A DNA stretch of 64,000 nt from CAVVGZ01 sp963747965 (lineage in GTDB: Bacteria; Chloroflexota; Anaerolineae; Anaerolineales; Anaerolineaceae). Below are positions 37,716 to 47,591 of this stretch, piece after piece. Numbering within the stretch: position 1 is the stretch's first letter; each line of letters opens with the position of its first letter. Location: contig CAVVGZ010000007.1 of the NCBI GenBank assembly GCA_963747965.1, positions 434,001-498,000 of the forward strand. Reading direction: 5' to 3'. The notes below the pieces were generated by a model. It searched no databases and was not told the DNA's origin. It was given only the letters and a program-made list of their open reading frames with translations. The translations under genes were made by a program, and so were the position numbers.

Positions 37716-37869
37716 GCTTATACGTTATCAATTCTCTATCCTGAGGACAATCCCCCTGGGGTTGATTAATTGGGTATGAAATGGGGTAAACCCGCAGGGG
37801 ATTTGGTTAAGAAAAAACCCGGGAAAAATTGATTAATCAAGCTTTTCTGATGATTGTTGGTTGTTATGG

Positions 37870-39009
37870 TTACATTGAAAAATTGGAAATTGCATTGATC
37901 ACATGGTCTTGTTGTTCATGGGATAGGGTATTGTAAAAGGGAAGACGCAGAATGCGATCGCTGATACTTTCTGTAATTGGACAATCCCCCAATTTTCCCC
38001 CAAATTTTTTACCCATGTCAGAAAGGTGGAGCGGTAAATAGTGGAAAACACTGATGATACCGCTCTCCTTGAGGTGCGCAATCAAACGCTGACGGGTTTC
38101 TAAATCCGGGAGGAGTAAATAATACATATGGTAAGCTTGCTGGCAGTGGTTGGGAATGTGGGGCAGCCCAATGCCTTTATTTATTGCAACCTGGTTTAGA
38201 TTTTGGTCATAATATTCCCAAATCTGCCTTCTTTTATTTTGGATCAATTCTCTGGATTCCAACTGTGCATAGAGGAAGGCTGCAAGGATGTCTGACGGAA
38301 GGTAGCTTGAGCCTATGTCCACCCAAGTATATTTATCGATCATGCCCCTGAAAAATTTTGACCTGTTTGTCCCTTTTTCGCGAATTATCTCTGCCCGCTC
38401 AATTAAATTCGTGTCATTCAGAATGATTGCTCCGCCTTCGCCGCAGGTAATATTTTTTGTCTCGTGAAAGCTTTGGGTTGCCATCGATCCGAAAGTGCCG
38501 AGATGTTTGCCTTTGTATTTGCCAAATAGCCCATGAGCATTATCTTCGATGATAGTTAAATCATATTCTCTGGCAGTAGCGAGGATGCTATCCATCTCAC
38601 AACCAACCCCGGCGTAATGTACTGGAACGATGGCTTTTGTTCTTTGGTTAATCTTATCTCGGAGTAGATTTTCATCTATATTTAGTGTGTCTGCACGGAT
38701 ATCAACAAAGACGGGTTTTGCGCCCCGCAATACAAAGGCATTAACCGTTGAAACAAATGTAAACGACGGGATGATCACCTCATCTTCGGTACCGATATTT
38801 GAAAGAATTGCGCTCATTTCAAGCGCATGAGTGCAGGAGGTGGTCAGTATAACCTTACTTGCGTGTAGTTCTTTTTCTAATAAGACCTGGCATTGTTTTG
38901 TATAAAAACCATCACCCGAGATATGCGACCGGTCGATTGCGTCAGTAATATAATCAAATTCTTTTCCAATCAGTTGTGGTTTATTGAAGTCAATTTTTAT
39001 CGGGTGCAT
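37870..39009 (-). CDS. dTDP-4-amino-4,6-dideoxygalactose transaminase-like (DegT/DnrJ family)
   Basis: A PLP-dependent sugar aminotransferase of 379 residues. DEVIIPSFTFVSTVNAFVLR, VHYAGVGCEMD, IIEDNAHGLFGKYKGKHLG and the PLP-lysine region SFHETKNITCGEGGAI are typical, and HETKN is the form seen in WecE/RffA. That enzyme makes dTDP-4-amino-4,6-dideoxy-D-galactose for surface glycans. The C-terminal HYLPLHLSDMGKKFGG also fits. Its neighbour is a polyprenyl-phosphate-type glycosyltransferase on the same strand, which supports a cell-surface sugar role. Confidence 0.88.
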   Translation of the reverse strand: MHPIKIDFNKPQLIGKEFDYITDAIDRSHISGDGFYTKQCQVLLEKELHASKVILTTSCTHALEMSAILSNIGTEDEVIIPSFTFVSTVNAFVLRGAKPVFVDIRADTLNIDENLLRDKINQRTKAIVPVHYAGVGCEMDSILATAREYDLTIIEDNAHGLFGKYKGKHLGTFGSMATQSFHETKNITCGEGGAIILNDTNLIERAEIIREKGTNRSKFFRGMIDKYTWVDIGSSYLPSDILAAFLYAQLESRELIQNKRRQIWEYYDQNLNQVAINKGIGLPHIPNHCQQAYHMYYLLLPDLETRQRLIAHLKESGIISVFHYLPLHLSDMGKKFGGKLGDCPITESISDRILRLPFYNTLSHEQQDHVINAISNFSM

Positions 39010-39039
39010 TGTGATTTATACTCTTATGAACCTGTATGT

Positions 39040-39979
39040 TTATGGAATTTCAGTGGTTTTTGCAATCACATAAGTGGGACGTTCCATAGAACGGTCGAAT
39101 ATCCTGGCCAGATATTCCCCGATGATTCCAATTGCAAATAATTGGGTTCCGCTGAAAAGGGATATTATAGATGCAAGAAATGGGAAGCCTGGGATACTTC
39201 CCATAGAAAAATAAGAAATAAGTACAAACAGGAATACAATACTCCCGAAAATCATAACGATGAACCCCAGCCAACTGGCAAGCCTTAGGGGAATGGTACT
39301 GAAACCAGTCAAGATCAGAAATGCCTGGCTTGCCAACTTAAAGAAATCATAATTAGATTTACCAATAACTCTTGGATTTTCATTAAGCTTTAACACTGAT
39401 AAAATTACGGGTTCCCCATGATAGGAGAACGTCAATAATGACATTTGGGCTTTGATAGGAAGAGAAGGCTTTTCGTAAATCGGTTGAGAAGGCTCTAAAT
39501 GCACTGATTTCGTTAACGGATTTTATACCCATGACAACCGCAAGGGTTTTTTTGGTCAATCTGGAGAATAAATTCCTCCAAAAGCTATGCGGTAATTTAG
39601 CAGGATAACCATAAACAACATCATAGCCCTCCACCCATTTTTGTAGCAATTTTGAAATTTCCTCAGGTGGATGCTGCAAATCATCATCCATGGTAATTAT
39701 CACATCCCCTTGTGCTTCCCTAATTCCACAAAGGAGGGCATTATGCTGTCCGTAATTCCTCATTAAGTTAATGCCTTTGATAAAGTGATATTGAGTGGAT
39801 AAATTCTGGATTTTTTCCCAGCTTTTATCAAAACTACCGTCATTAACGAGTAATAATTCAAATTGGGAGCAATTCTCTACTAATGCTGCCTGGAGGCGGA
39901 TTACAAGATCTTGCAGAATGGGTTCGCTATTGTAAACCGGAATTACAACAGAACAGAAGAAATTATTTTCTCTAGACAT
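39040..39979 (-). CDS. Family 2 glycosyltransferase with C-terminal membrane helices, frameshifted
   Basis: An ArnC/DpmI-like enzyme that moves a sugar from a nucleotide to a polyprenyl phosphate. The GT-A domain has CSVVIPVYNSEPILQDLVIR, LLLVNDGSFDKSW and the metal motif TMDDDLQHPPEEI. The frame breaks near 39385-39391; removing one base joins TRNFISVK to LNENPRVIGKSNYDFFKL. The rest holds two membrane segments (LASWLGFIVMIFGSIVFLFV, SLFSGTQLFAIGIIGEYLAR) as in ArnC. Repaired length is about 312 residues. It is upstream of the WecE-like aminotransferase with a 30-base gap. Confidence 0.87.
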
Positions 39980-40168
39980 AAATATTCCTAAAATACCTGG
40001 GGAAAATTAATGTATTAATATTAGATCATACAGAATCCATATCAAAAAAATTTTACCATGAGTTTTATCACCTTCAAATATATATGCTCATTAATAATTT
40101 AGAATGGTAATATGGCGTAGATGGGAAACCGTATTAGAAACTTATTTGATCTATCATATGGAGGTTAA

Positions 40169-41485
40169 ATGGAAAATACAGTTGAATTTGAAAATGATAT
40201 TACCAATATTATTGAATCTGCAAAGCGTCTTGGAATTGAAATGGATGAATCCGAAGCTATGCAGTGGTTAACAGCGATGGCTGTATCTAAATCAACAAAC
40301 CAATTTAAAGTGGATGAAAATTCGGGGATTTTTGGGCATCGAATCTCCATGATTGATTTTGATCAAGCAGACCTGGAATATTTTCGTCAAATTGGCCGAA
40401 TAGTCGAATTTAATGACGTGGAAGGGATGGTAGAAACCGCATTATCCTTATCTGGGTCGGCTGCCCAGTCAAAAATTCAGACTTACCCTGGAGATTGCGA
40501 TTATTTTGAAAGGGTCAATATTATTGCAAATACAAAGGCTGCTGCATGTGAAATTCTCTCAAAAATTATGAGGGAAAAAGTCTTATCATCATTCCAAGGC
40601 CCTACATTCCGGTTTATTGAAGCAAAATTTGGGAATTACCCAAAGGATGTCATTGTGGATGGGAAACCTCGCAAAAGTGGAACACCCATCACCTGGAAAC
40701 CGGAGAATGTAAAAGAAGGGTGCATAAAGGCATTTTCGTCCGATGGCAATGAAATTTTGATCAGATGGGATGAAGTGGCTAATGACCCCGGTTGGTGTAA
40801 ATTAGACTGGGTTGTGGCTGATCCTGTGCGGGGAAAAGTTGCCAATGCCAGTAATATGTTGGATGTTACCTGGGAAGCACCCGATGGAAGTATCACTCCA
40901 TTAGATGGATATCTCGATCCATACTTTCAAGAAGTGTACCTGGATGCCATGTCTATCCCCTTATTCTCAAAACTGGTTAAACAAGTATCGCCTGATGCTC
41001 TTGATCATTATGTTGAACAACTTAGAAAGGAAGTAAAAAAGTATTTATCCGGAGAACCAAATTATGGGAAAGTGGCAAAACGTATGTACAACATTTTTCG
41101 ATTAACCGGTAGATATGGAGAGGCTGCATACATAAGGGAGTTGTTTGATGAACCGGCTACTGTCCTGTATCAAGTGTGGTCTCTGGTGCGCACTTTGGAA
41201 GAGGCTTCCACGCCTGATTCTCAAATAACTACGGATGCAATATTAAAACAGGCAGATGAATTAATTATGGATGTGGTGGATGTATTAGAGGGAGAAAAAG
41301 AGAGTGAAATCATTCGTTCTCTGTTGTATTTGCGTGACAGTATTTCACGAAGGGAAAAATATCAGTCTGATGAAGTAGAACGGGCTAGAGCTAACCTGAT
41401 AGGATTAATAAATAATTTCTACTATGAGAAACTAATATCAATACCAGAAATAAATAAATATATGGAAGATGTTTTCAATGAGTAA
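40169..41485 (+). CDS. Hypothetical protein, possibly nucleotidyltransferase-like
   Basis: A 438-residue soluble protein that I do not recognise. The region IQTYPGDCDYFERVNIIANT resembles a Gly-Asp-x-Asp metal site as in nucleotidyltransferases, followed by RFIEAKFGNYPKDVIVDGKP and ITWKPENVKEGCIKAFSSDG with a beta-rich character. The C-terminal half is helical (YVEQLRKEVKKYLSGEPNYG, SIPEINKYMEDVF). The ATG at 40169 follows TATGGAGGTTAA, a strong ribosome site. It stands alone between divergent and convergent neighbours. Substrate and role are unknown. Confidence 0.7.
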   Translation: MENTVEFENDITNIIESAKRLGIEMDESEAMQWLTAMAVSKSTNQFKVDENSGIFGHRISMIDFDQADLEYFRQIGRIVEFNDVEGMVETALSLSGSAAQSKIQTYPGDCDYFERVNIIANTKAAACEILSKIMREKVLSSFQGPTFRFIEAKFGNYPKDVIVDGKPRKSGTPITWKPENVKEGCIKAFSSDGNEILIRWDEVANDPGWCKLDWVVADPVRGKVANASNMLDVTWEAPDGSITPLDGYLDPYFQEVYLDAMSIPLFSKLVKQVSPDALDHYVEQLRKEVKKYLSGEPNYGKVAKRMYNIFRLTGRYGEAAYIRELFDEPATVLYQVWSLVRTLEEASTPDSQITTDAILKQADELIMDVVDVLEGEKESEIIRSLLYLRDSISRREKYQSDEVERARANLIGLINNFYYEKLISIPEINKYMEDVFNE

Positions 41486-41486
41486 T

Positions 41487-41521
41487 ATAAGGGGCTGTCC
41501 GAAAAGCAGACAGCCCCTTAT
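41487..41521. terminator. Hairpin after hypothetical gene
   Basis: A perfect 13-bp stem (41487-41499 with 41509-41521) begins one base after the stop codon. It has no T-run, and it overlaps the left end of a possible small mobile element, so it may come from that element. Confidence 0.6.
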
Positions 41522-41650
41522 CGATTTCCCACTTAATGCCTTGTTTTGCTATCTAGAGCGCTTGTTCGCCTAAGAAAATGGCATTAATAATAGGTATTTT
41601 TCCGTTTTTGACTGTCCAATAAGAATAAACCATACTTTTGGGACAGCCTC
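41491..41650. mobile_element. MITE-like or IS remnant with terminal inverted repeats
   Basis: About 160 bases bounded by imperfect inverted ends: 41491-41506 (GGGGCTGTCCGAAAAG) matches the reverse complement of 41635-41650 at 14 of 16 positions. Ends of the GGCTGTCC-AAAAG type are familiar from several insertion sequences. No transposase frame is inside and no exact target duplication is seen. Confidence 0.45.
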
Positions 41651-41670
41651 CATTATTAATCAGAAACCAC

Positions 41671-43785
41671 CTACTGGCGCTTTTTTAGAATAATACGAGC
41701 ATCTACTACCTTAACACCTTTTCCGGTTTCATAAACAAGCACCGGATTGGCATCCGATTCGCTGATTTCATCGGATAAATCAATAATCATAGAGGAATAA
41801 CGGCTAATCGTATCAGCCAATACTTTATGATCACGGGGTTTTTCTCCCCGGACCCCAGCCAGGATTGGTGCGCCGCGAATTTCATCCAGCATTCTGCGAG
41901 CCTGGTTGGTAGATACTGGAGCAACCCGGAAGGTCACATCTTTAAGAACCTCAACAAAAATACCTCCCAGACCAAACATCATTGTTGGGCCGAAAGTTGG
42001 ATCATTGACGGAGCCCAAAATCACCTCAGTTCCCCACGGGGCCATTTCCTGAATTGCAATGCCGTGGATGTTGGCATCCGATTTGTAATTTTTGGCATTT
42101 TTGAGGATTTCATTATATGCAATACGAACGCCGTTATCGTCCTTGATGTTAACCTTGACTCCTCCGGCATCTGATTTATGGAGAATGTCAGGAGAAACTA
42201 TCTTCATGACAATGGGATATCCAATTTTCTGCGCCAACCTTACAGCTTCTTCCTCAGTCCTGGCTAAGGATGTTTTGGTTACCGGAAGTCTGTAATATTC
42301 AAAGACCTGTTTTGCCTCAATCTCAGTTAAAGCATCACGACCATCGTCCCTGGCTCCTTGAATGATTTTTAGAGCGCTGGCTTTATCTACATCGTGGATT
42401 TTTTCATCTGGTTCTGCTTTCGTCTTTCGCAGTTGAGAATATTCGTGCAGCGCTGCCATGGCATTAATGGCTACATCGGGTGCATCATATGCTGGGATTC
42501 CCTGCTCAACAAGCCAGGCCATCGCTTTGTTTGATTTTTCTCCACCTACAAATGAAACAACAATCGGTTTGTGATCTGCTTTTGCGTCTTGAATAGCGTT
42601 TTTTATGCCTTTGGCAATCTCCATTGGATCTGTCATCGCAGTTTCGCAGTATAAAACGGCTAATCCGTCCACCCAGGGATCGCTTATTGAATAATTAACT
42701 GTTTTATAATACCATTCAGTACCTGCCATACCGGTCATATCTACAGGATTTTTTGCTGAACCAAAATCGGGCATATGTTTTTTTAGTTCATCTTGCAGTT
42801 CTTTGGGAGAAAACTTGAGGGGGATACCATATTTCTCTGCTGCATCGGTTGCTAACACACCAACCCCACCACCGTTGGTGATAATCAATAAATTATCCCC
42901 TTGCATTGGTGGTTGTAAAGAAAGTGCAAGGGTCCGATCAAATAAATCATCAAGATGCTTGGCTTCAACAACCCCAGCCTGTTGGAAGGCAGCCCCATAT
43001 ACTTTTGCTGCCCCAGCCAGTGAGCCTGTGTGAGAAGCAGCAGCCGCTGCGCCATGTGCTGATACCCCTGCTTTTAGAGCAATAATCGGTTTTTTTGCTT
43101 TACGGCTTACATTAATAAATTCTCTGCCATATTTAATCCCCTCAATATAAAGTGTTATGCAGGTTGTATTTTCATCTTCATCCAACCAGGCAATTAGATC
43201 CGCAAAATCAAGGTCGGACATATTTCCAATCGAGATCAGTTTTTCAAAACCAACTCCTTTCGTATAGGTAGCTGCATCAATTGCTATAAGCAAAGCCCCA
43301 CTTTGAGAAATCAATGTGGATTTACCCTTGAAAGGCAAAAATGGCGCAAAGGATGCGTTGAGGGAATCGGAATTTGAGAGGTAACCAACAATATTTGGCC
43401 CAAGGATTCGCATGCCATAGCTATTCGCAGATTCGACAACCGCTAACTCAAGTTCAGGATTGCCTACCTCGCTAAAGCCTGAAGTAATCAGAAGTATCCC
43501 CTGAATTCCTTTTTTACCGCATTCTTCAACGGCCTGTAATACAAACTTCGCAGGGATTGTCATCACGGCAGCATCAATAGTACCAGGGACATCAAGCACG
43601 GACGGATAAACCTTAAGCCCCAAAATTTCATCGGCTTGTGGATTAATGGGGTAGATCATCCCTTTAAATCCACTTTTAAGCAGGTTTTCGAGTACGGTAT
43701 ATCCAATTTTTCCTGGTTGACTTGATGCACCAACCACTGCTATTGATTTTGGTTTAAAAATCCGATCAAGTACTTTAAAATCCAT
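41671..43785 (-). CDS. ADP-forming acetate/acyl-CoA synthetase (fused subunits)
   Basis: Converts acyl-CoA, ADP and Pi to the acid, ATP and CoA, giving ATP in fermentation. A 704-residue fused alpha-beta protein. The CoA-binding domain starts IAVVGASSQPGKIGYTVLEN; the ligase domain has ISQSGALLIAID, ISIGNMSDLDFADLIAWL and the phospho-His region AASHTGSLAGAAKVYGAAF. The C-terminal ATP-grasp part has YRLPVTKTSLARTEEEAVRL, YPIVMKIVSPDILHKSDAGG and MMFGLGGIFVEVLKDVTFR. The exact acid (acetate, propionate, branched or aryl) is not determined. The start is ATG at 43785. Confidence 0.9.
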   Translation of the reverse strand: MDFKVLDRIFKPKSIAVVGASSQPGKIGYTVLENLLKSGFKGMIYPINPQADEILGLKVYPSVLDVPGTIDAAVMTIPAKFVLQAVEECGKKGIQGILLITSGFSEVGNPELELAVVESANSYGMRILGPNIVGYLSNSDSLNASFAPFLPFKGKSTLISQSGALLIAIDAATYTKGVGFEKLISIGNMSDLDFADLIAWLDEDENTTCITLYIEGIKYGREFINVSRKAKKPIIALKAGVSAHGAAAAASHTGSLAGAAKVYGAAFQQAGVVEAKHLDDLFDRTLALSLQPPMQGDNLLIITNGGGVGVLATDAAEKYGIPLKFSPKELQDELKKHMPDFGSAKNPVDMTGMAGTEWYYKTVNYSISDPWVDGLAVLYCETAMTDPMEIAKGIKNAIQDAKADHKPIVVSFVGGEKSNKAMAWLVEQGIPAYDAPDVAINAMAALHEYSQLRKTKAEPDEKIHDVDKASALKIIQGARDDGRDALTEIEAKQVFEYYRLPVTKTSLARTEEEAVRLAQKIGYPIVMKIVSPDILHKSDAGGVKVNIKDDNGVRIAYNEILKNAKNYKSDANIHGIAIQEMAPWGTEVILGSVNDPTFGPTMMFGLGGIFVEVLKDVTFRVAPVSTNQARRMLDEIRGAPILAGVRGEKPRDHKVLADTISRYSSMIIDLSDEISESDANPVLVYETGKGVKVVDARIILKKRQ

Positions 43786-43924
43786 CTTTATCCTCCGCTA
43801 TTGGGATTATCATGCCCATATAAAAAAAGTATTTGTTTTTATTTTACTCAAATTTATAAAAACAAAAGTACTCATATCCACGGTAATTTATCCTTTAATA
43901 AATAATATTGGCCTTTTATATTTT

Positions 43925-44941
43925 TTATAGGTAACGCTGTTTAATCGAAGGGATAAGATAGTTTTTAAAGGCTAAATCCAAATTAAAATCCGGTTGCCAA
44001 TTCCAATCCTTACGGGCGGCGTTATCATCGACATCAGCAGGCCAACTGTCAACAATATTTTGACGGCTGGCGTGAGGTTCAAAAGTTACCTGTGAATCAG
44101 GAAATGCATCGATAACAATCTTATAAATATCCCTGGCGGTGAGACTAAAACTATTCACATTATATACATTTTGAGTCAAGGATTCGGCTGGTGCTGCTTC
44201 AAGCATTAGAATTGCTTTAATAGCATCCGGCATAACCATAAAGGGTAGACATGTGTCTTCTCTGACAAATGCCCTATAAAGCAAACCTCTGGCTGCATAA
44301 TGGAACATCTCGGGACCATAATCGCTCGTACCACCAGTTGGGATAGTGGTTGCACTAATTAATCCGGGGTATCGAATTGCACGAAAATCAACCGGGTGGG
44401 GGAATCGGTTTACTGCAAGTTGTTTATAAAATGAACTGTAATATCTCCCCAGGTGTTCACAATAGAGCTTATTACAGCCATACATCGTTCTTGGCTGGAG
44501 CCATTGTTCTTCTTTGATTTTTCCGGAAATACACTTTATCCTTAGATCTGGTAATCCATATACCGCTATCGAACTCGGGTAAAGAAATTTTATGGTCTTT
44601 CCCTGCTTTTGAGATTGTTCTACAGAAAATCTCAACAGGTTTATTGTCCCTTCAACATTTACACGATGGGCACTTTCCGGATTATGTTCGGCTTTTGTGG
44701 ATAAAATGGATGCAAGATGGTAAACCGTGCTGAAATTATATTCAGCAATTAGTCTTCCGAAGAGCAACGAATCTAAAATGTCGCCCTGGATAAATTTTTC
44801 ACAACGGGGCAGCAGCTCAGGATCAAGCGGATGGATATCAAGGGCAACTACTTTTTGATCTGTCTTCTCGGAGAAGTGCTGGATCAGACTATGTCCCATT
44901 TCACCATTTGCACCGGTTATTAGAATAAATTCTTCATTCAT
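43925..44941 (-). CDS. NAD-dependent epimerase-type L-threonine 3-dehydrogenase-like
   Basis: A 338-residue extended SDR protein. NAD loop ILITGANGEMGHSLIQ, a Ser in LYPSSIAVYGLP, and YxxxK as TMYGCNKLYCEHLGRYY. The later VDFRAIRYPGLISATTIPTG with GGTSDYGPEMFHYA is the signature of the GalE-like L-threonine 3-dehydrogenases, which oxidise threonine to 2-amino-3-ketobutyrate. A sugar epimerase remains possible. I use ATG at 44941; a TTG two codons earlier (44947) has GGAG at a similar distance. A strong terminator separates it from secDF. Confidence 0.78.
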   Translation of the reverse strand: MNEEFILITGANGEMGHSLIQHFSEKTDQKVVALDIHPLDPELLPRCEKFIQGDILDSLLFGRLIAEYNFSTVYHLASILSTKAEHNPESAHRVNVEGTINLLRFSVEQSQKQGKTIKFLYPSSIAVYGLPDLRIKCISGKIKEEQWLQPRTMYGCNKLYCEHLGRYYSSFYKQLAVNRFPHPVDFRAIRYPGLISATTIPTGGTSDYGPEMFHYAARGLLYRAFVREDTCLPFMVMPDAIKAILMLEAAPAESLTQNVYNVNSFSLTARDIYKIVIDAFPDSQVTFEPHASRQNIVDSWPADVDDNAARKDWNWQPDFNLDLAFKNYLIPSIKQRYL

Positions 44942-45008
44942 TGGCAAGGTCTTTTCTCCGTCTTTTTGATAATAGTACCAACTATTGGGTTAATTCTATA
45001 TTTATGAT

Positions 45009-45044
45009 AAAAAAGGTTCAGAAACTTGTTTCTGAACCTTTTTT
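45009..45044 (-). terminator. Rho-independent terminator of secDF
   Basis: 17 complementary bases on each side (45009-45025 with 45028-45044), with A6 and T6 at the ends, lie ten bases after the secF stop on the minus strand. It also reads as a terminator on the plus strand. Confidence 0.85.
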
Positions 45045-45053
45045 TATGGATAT

Positions 45054-45977
45054 TTATGCTATAGTTTGCCGTTTACCCCTGAACCAATATTTCCACTCTT
45101 TATTCTCCCATACAACAAGAATTGGAGCAGCGATGAAAATTGAGGAGTAGGTCCCCATTAATAATCCAATCAGTAATATAAAAGAAAATTCTCTCAGCGT
45201 AACGCCCCCAATCAGGACCAATGACAACAGCAAGAACTCGGAGGTCATTAATTGGGTGTTTATTGATCGCATTAGAGTTTGAACAATCGAGTGATTGACC
45301 AGGGTTTCAAAGTCCAGTTTTTTATATATATTGCTGTTTTCCCGGATGCGGTCAAAGACAACGATGGTATCCTGTACAGAAAAACCAATGATGGTTAGAA
45401 GCGCAGTTAGAAATAGTGAATCTACTTGCCAGCCAAAAAACTTCGCCCCGATTGCGATGATACTTATAATTACAAGGACATCATGAAGCTCGGCAAGAAT
45501 GGCGCATATTCCATAACGGAGAGAATGAGCAACACCGCGGAAGGCAAAGAAAATATATAAAACAACACCCAATGCAGCAAGACCGACGGCCAAAGCAGCC
45601 CTCTGAGCAACTTCTGCACCAATGGTAGGACCGACACTGTCGAAACGTTGAACTACCAAATCAGGATCGATTTGGTCCTTTAATGTGTTTAAGACCTCGC
45701 TCCTTTTTTCCTCATTTAGGAAGGTTGTTCGGATAATGAGAGTATTATCTGTAGTGGAAGATACCTGGACATCGGTGAGACCGAGACCATTTAACAGGGT
45801 GATAACCCGTGCTGGCTGAGGTACTGTTGAGTCTGAAAATTTCAGATCTAAAAAACTACCTCCAGTAAAATCAATAGCCAGGGGGATACCAGAAAAAAGA
45901 AGTATTAACATCCCCGGTAAGATTAATAACAGGGATAATCCGAAAAAGAAATAACGTTTACCTAAAATATTTAGCAT
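45054..45977 (-). CDS. secF: Protein translocase subunit SecF
   Basis: With SecD it drives late steps of Sec export using proton motive force. The 307-residue membrane protein has six helices and the SecF signatures IPLAIDFTGGSFLDLKFS, RFDSVGPTIGAEVAQRAALA, the helix-4 motif TIIGFSVQDTIVVFDRIREN and SINTQLMTSEFLLLSLVLIG. In most SecF the helix-4 motif reads S-x-N-D-T; here the Asn is Gln. It is cotranscribed with secD (eight-base gap) and ends in a terminator. Confidence 0.94.
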   Translation of the reverse strand: MLNILGKRYFFFGLSLLLILPGMLILLFSGIPLAIDFTGGSFLDLKFSDSTVPQPARVITLLNGLGLTDVQVSSTTDNTLIIRTTFLNEEKRSEVLNTLKDQIDPDLVVQRFDSVGPTIGAEVAQRAALAVGLAALGVVLYIFFAFRGVAHSLRYGICAILAELHDVLVIISIIAIGAKFFGWQVDSLFLTALLTIIGFSVQDTIVVFDRIRENSNIYKKLDFETLVNHSIVQTLMRSINTQLMTSEFLLLSLVLIGGVTLREFSFILLIGLLMGTYSSIFIAAPILVVWENKEWKYWFRGKRQTIA

Positions 45978-45985
45978 TCGATCCT

Positions 45986-47350
45986 CTATAATCCGACCAT
46001 TTTATCTACGTCGGATGGTTTTATCCAATCCATCACAATACCGAGAAAAGTTCGGGAAACCAAGGTAGCTGATAAAAGGCTGATGATAACTCCTATTGCC
46101 AGGGTGACGGCAAATCCCTTAACGATGCTTGCTCCATACGCAGAGGCAAACCAGAATAATATCGCACTGGTAATGATCGTTGCGGCGTTGGAATCGCGTA
46201 TTGATGGCCAGGCTCTCTTCCATCCAAGGAATACAGAATTCTTCACACTTTTTCCGCTGCGAAGTTCTTCCTTCAATCTTTCTATAATCAGGATATTTGC
46301 ATCCAACGCACCACCGGTGCTTAGCAGGAAACCGGCTATTGCCGGCAGGGTCATCGTTACAGGAATAAATTTGAATAAAGCAAAGGTAACCAAACCGTAT
46401 ATGATAATGGAGATTACGGCAACAATACCAGGAACCCGATAATAGACAATCATAAATAGAGCAACTATGATCAATCCAATCACACCAGCAAGCAGGCTTT
46501 TTTGCAATGAATCCTGACCAAGAGTAGGACCAATAACCCGACTTTCCGCTACTTTTAGAGGGATCGGTAATGAGCCATATCTTAATTGTACGGCCAGGCT
46601 GTTTGCGGAATCGTATGTAAAGTTACCAGTGATTATTCCAGATCCATCCGTAATGGCATCCTCGATTCGGGGTGTAGAAATTACCATTTTATCCAGAACT
46701 ATCGCAAGAATTTTTCCGACATTGTTAGTTGTGTATTCTTTAAAAATACCTGCTCCTTCATCATCCAATTCAAACTGGATGATGAATTGACCAAGTTCAT
46801 TGGTGGTGACGCCAACAGATTTAATATGATTGCCTGTCATTACCGTTGGCCATATTTTATCTTCTGCGGGTTGGGATTCCCCTTCACTGGTTGTCTCTAC
46901 TGGTGTTGTCTCAGTTTTATCCAATCCAATATCGGTATTAATCTTTGTCCCCGGTTCCAGGATAACATCCCCAAAGTCAACAAATTCAAGCTGCCCGGTC
47001 TGTTTTAATACCTTAATCACCTCTTCGGTATTCGTTAACCCAGGAAACTCGCCAACAATACGGTTATTTCCCGCCACCTGAAATAAGACCTCACTAACGC
47101 CAAGCGCATTACTTCTATTCTCAAGAATTAGTTTGGCATCCATTAAGGACTGGGGATCAAAATTCGAATCTTCTGGCAAATCGGTCTCAAGGAGTACCTG
47201 CAATCCGCCCTGGAGGTCTAATCCAAGGATAGTATCCAGGTTCCTTTCAAAATCGCCGATTTTTATGCCGGGATTATCGGGTATTATGATCCAAATAGAT
47301 AAAGCAAGTATGATAAAAATGATTATTAAATTAATTAAGCGTTGATTCAT
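45986..47350 (-). CDS. secD: Protein translocase subunit SecD
   Basis: Partner of SecF in the export-assisting SecDF complex. A 454-residue membrane protein with an N-terminal helix, a large external domain beginning LGLDLQGGLQVLLETD, and five further helices. The motif VAESRVIGPTLGQDSLQKSL, then GALDANILIIERLKEELRSG (helix 4, D-A-N) and the C-terminal RTFLGIVMDWIKP are typical. The external domain holds a low-complexity Thr/Glu insert (KTETTPVETTSEGESQPAED). Start is ATG at 47350. Confidence 0.94.
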   Translation of the reverse strand: MNQRLINLIIIFIILALSIWIIIPDNPGIKIGDFERNLDTILGLDLQGGLQVLLETDLPEDSNFDPQSLMDAKLILENRSNALGVSEVLFQVAGNNRIVGEFPGLTNTEEVIKVLKQTGQLEFVDFGDVILEPGTKINTDIGLDKTETTPVETTSEGESQPAEDKIWPTVMTGNHIKSVGVTTNELGQFIIQFELDDEGAGIFKEYTTNNVGKILAIVLDKMVISTPRIEDAITDGSGIITGNFTYDSANSLAVQLRYGSLPIPLKVAESRVIGPTLGQDSLQKSLLAGVIGLIIVALFMIVYYRVPGIVAVISIIIYGLVTFALFKFIPVTMTLPAIAGFLLSTGGALDANILIIERLKEELRSGKSVKNSVFLGWKRAWPSIRDSNAATIITSAILFWFASAYGASIVKGFAVTLAIGVIISLLSATLVSRTFLGIVMDWIKPSDVDKMVGL

Positions 47351-47591
47351 TCGTGAAATGCCTCCAAATCAAGCAAATGCCGACTTTCTAATGTCGGCGA
47401 CAAAAAATTATACACCGTAATATATTTACTGTGTAGGGAGAGAAACACCCTAAATAAATCTAAACAATCCATTTAAATGAAAAGATAATCGCATGATAAT
47501 TAAAAATGTGGTAAAATTTTGAATCTCTTATAAAAAATTGAAAATTACAGCGTAACATTGCTGTGTGAAATTACACGGAGGATTATTACAA

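Noticed and set aside
37716..37869. Possible attachment site between the PolB cassette and the aminotransferase gene
   Set aside because: Short imperfect repeats (TTGATTAAT, CCCC/GGGG runs) are present, but no matching copy was seen at the other end of the cassette near 34622-34725.
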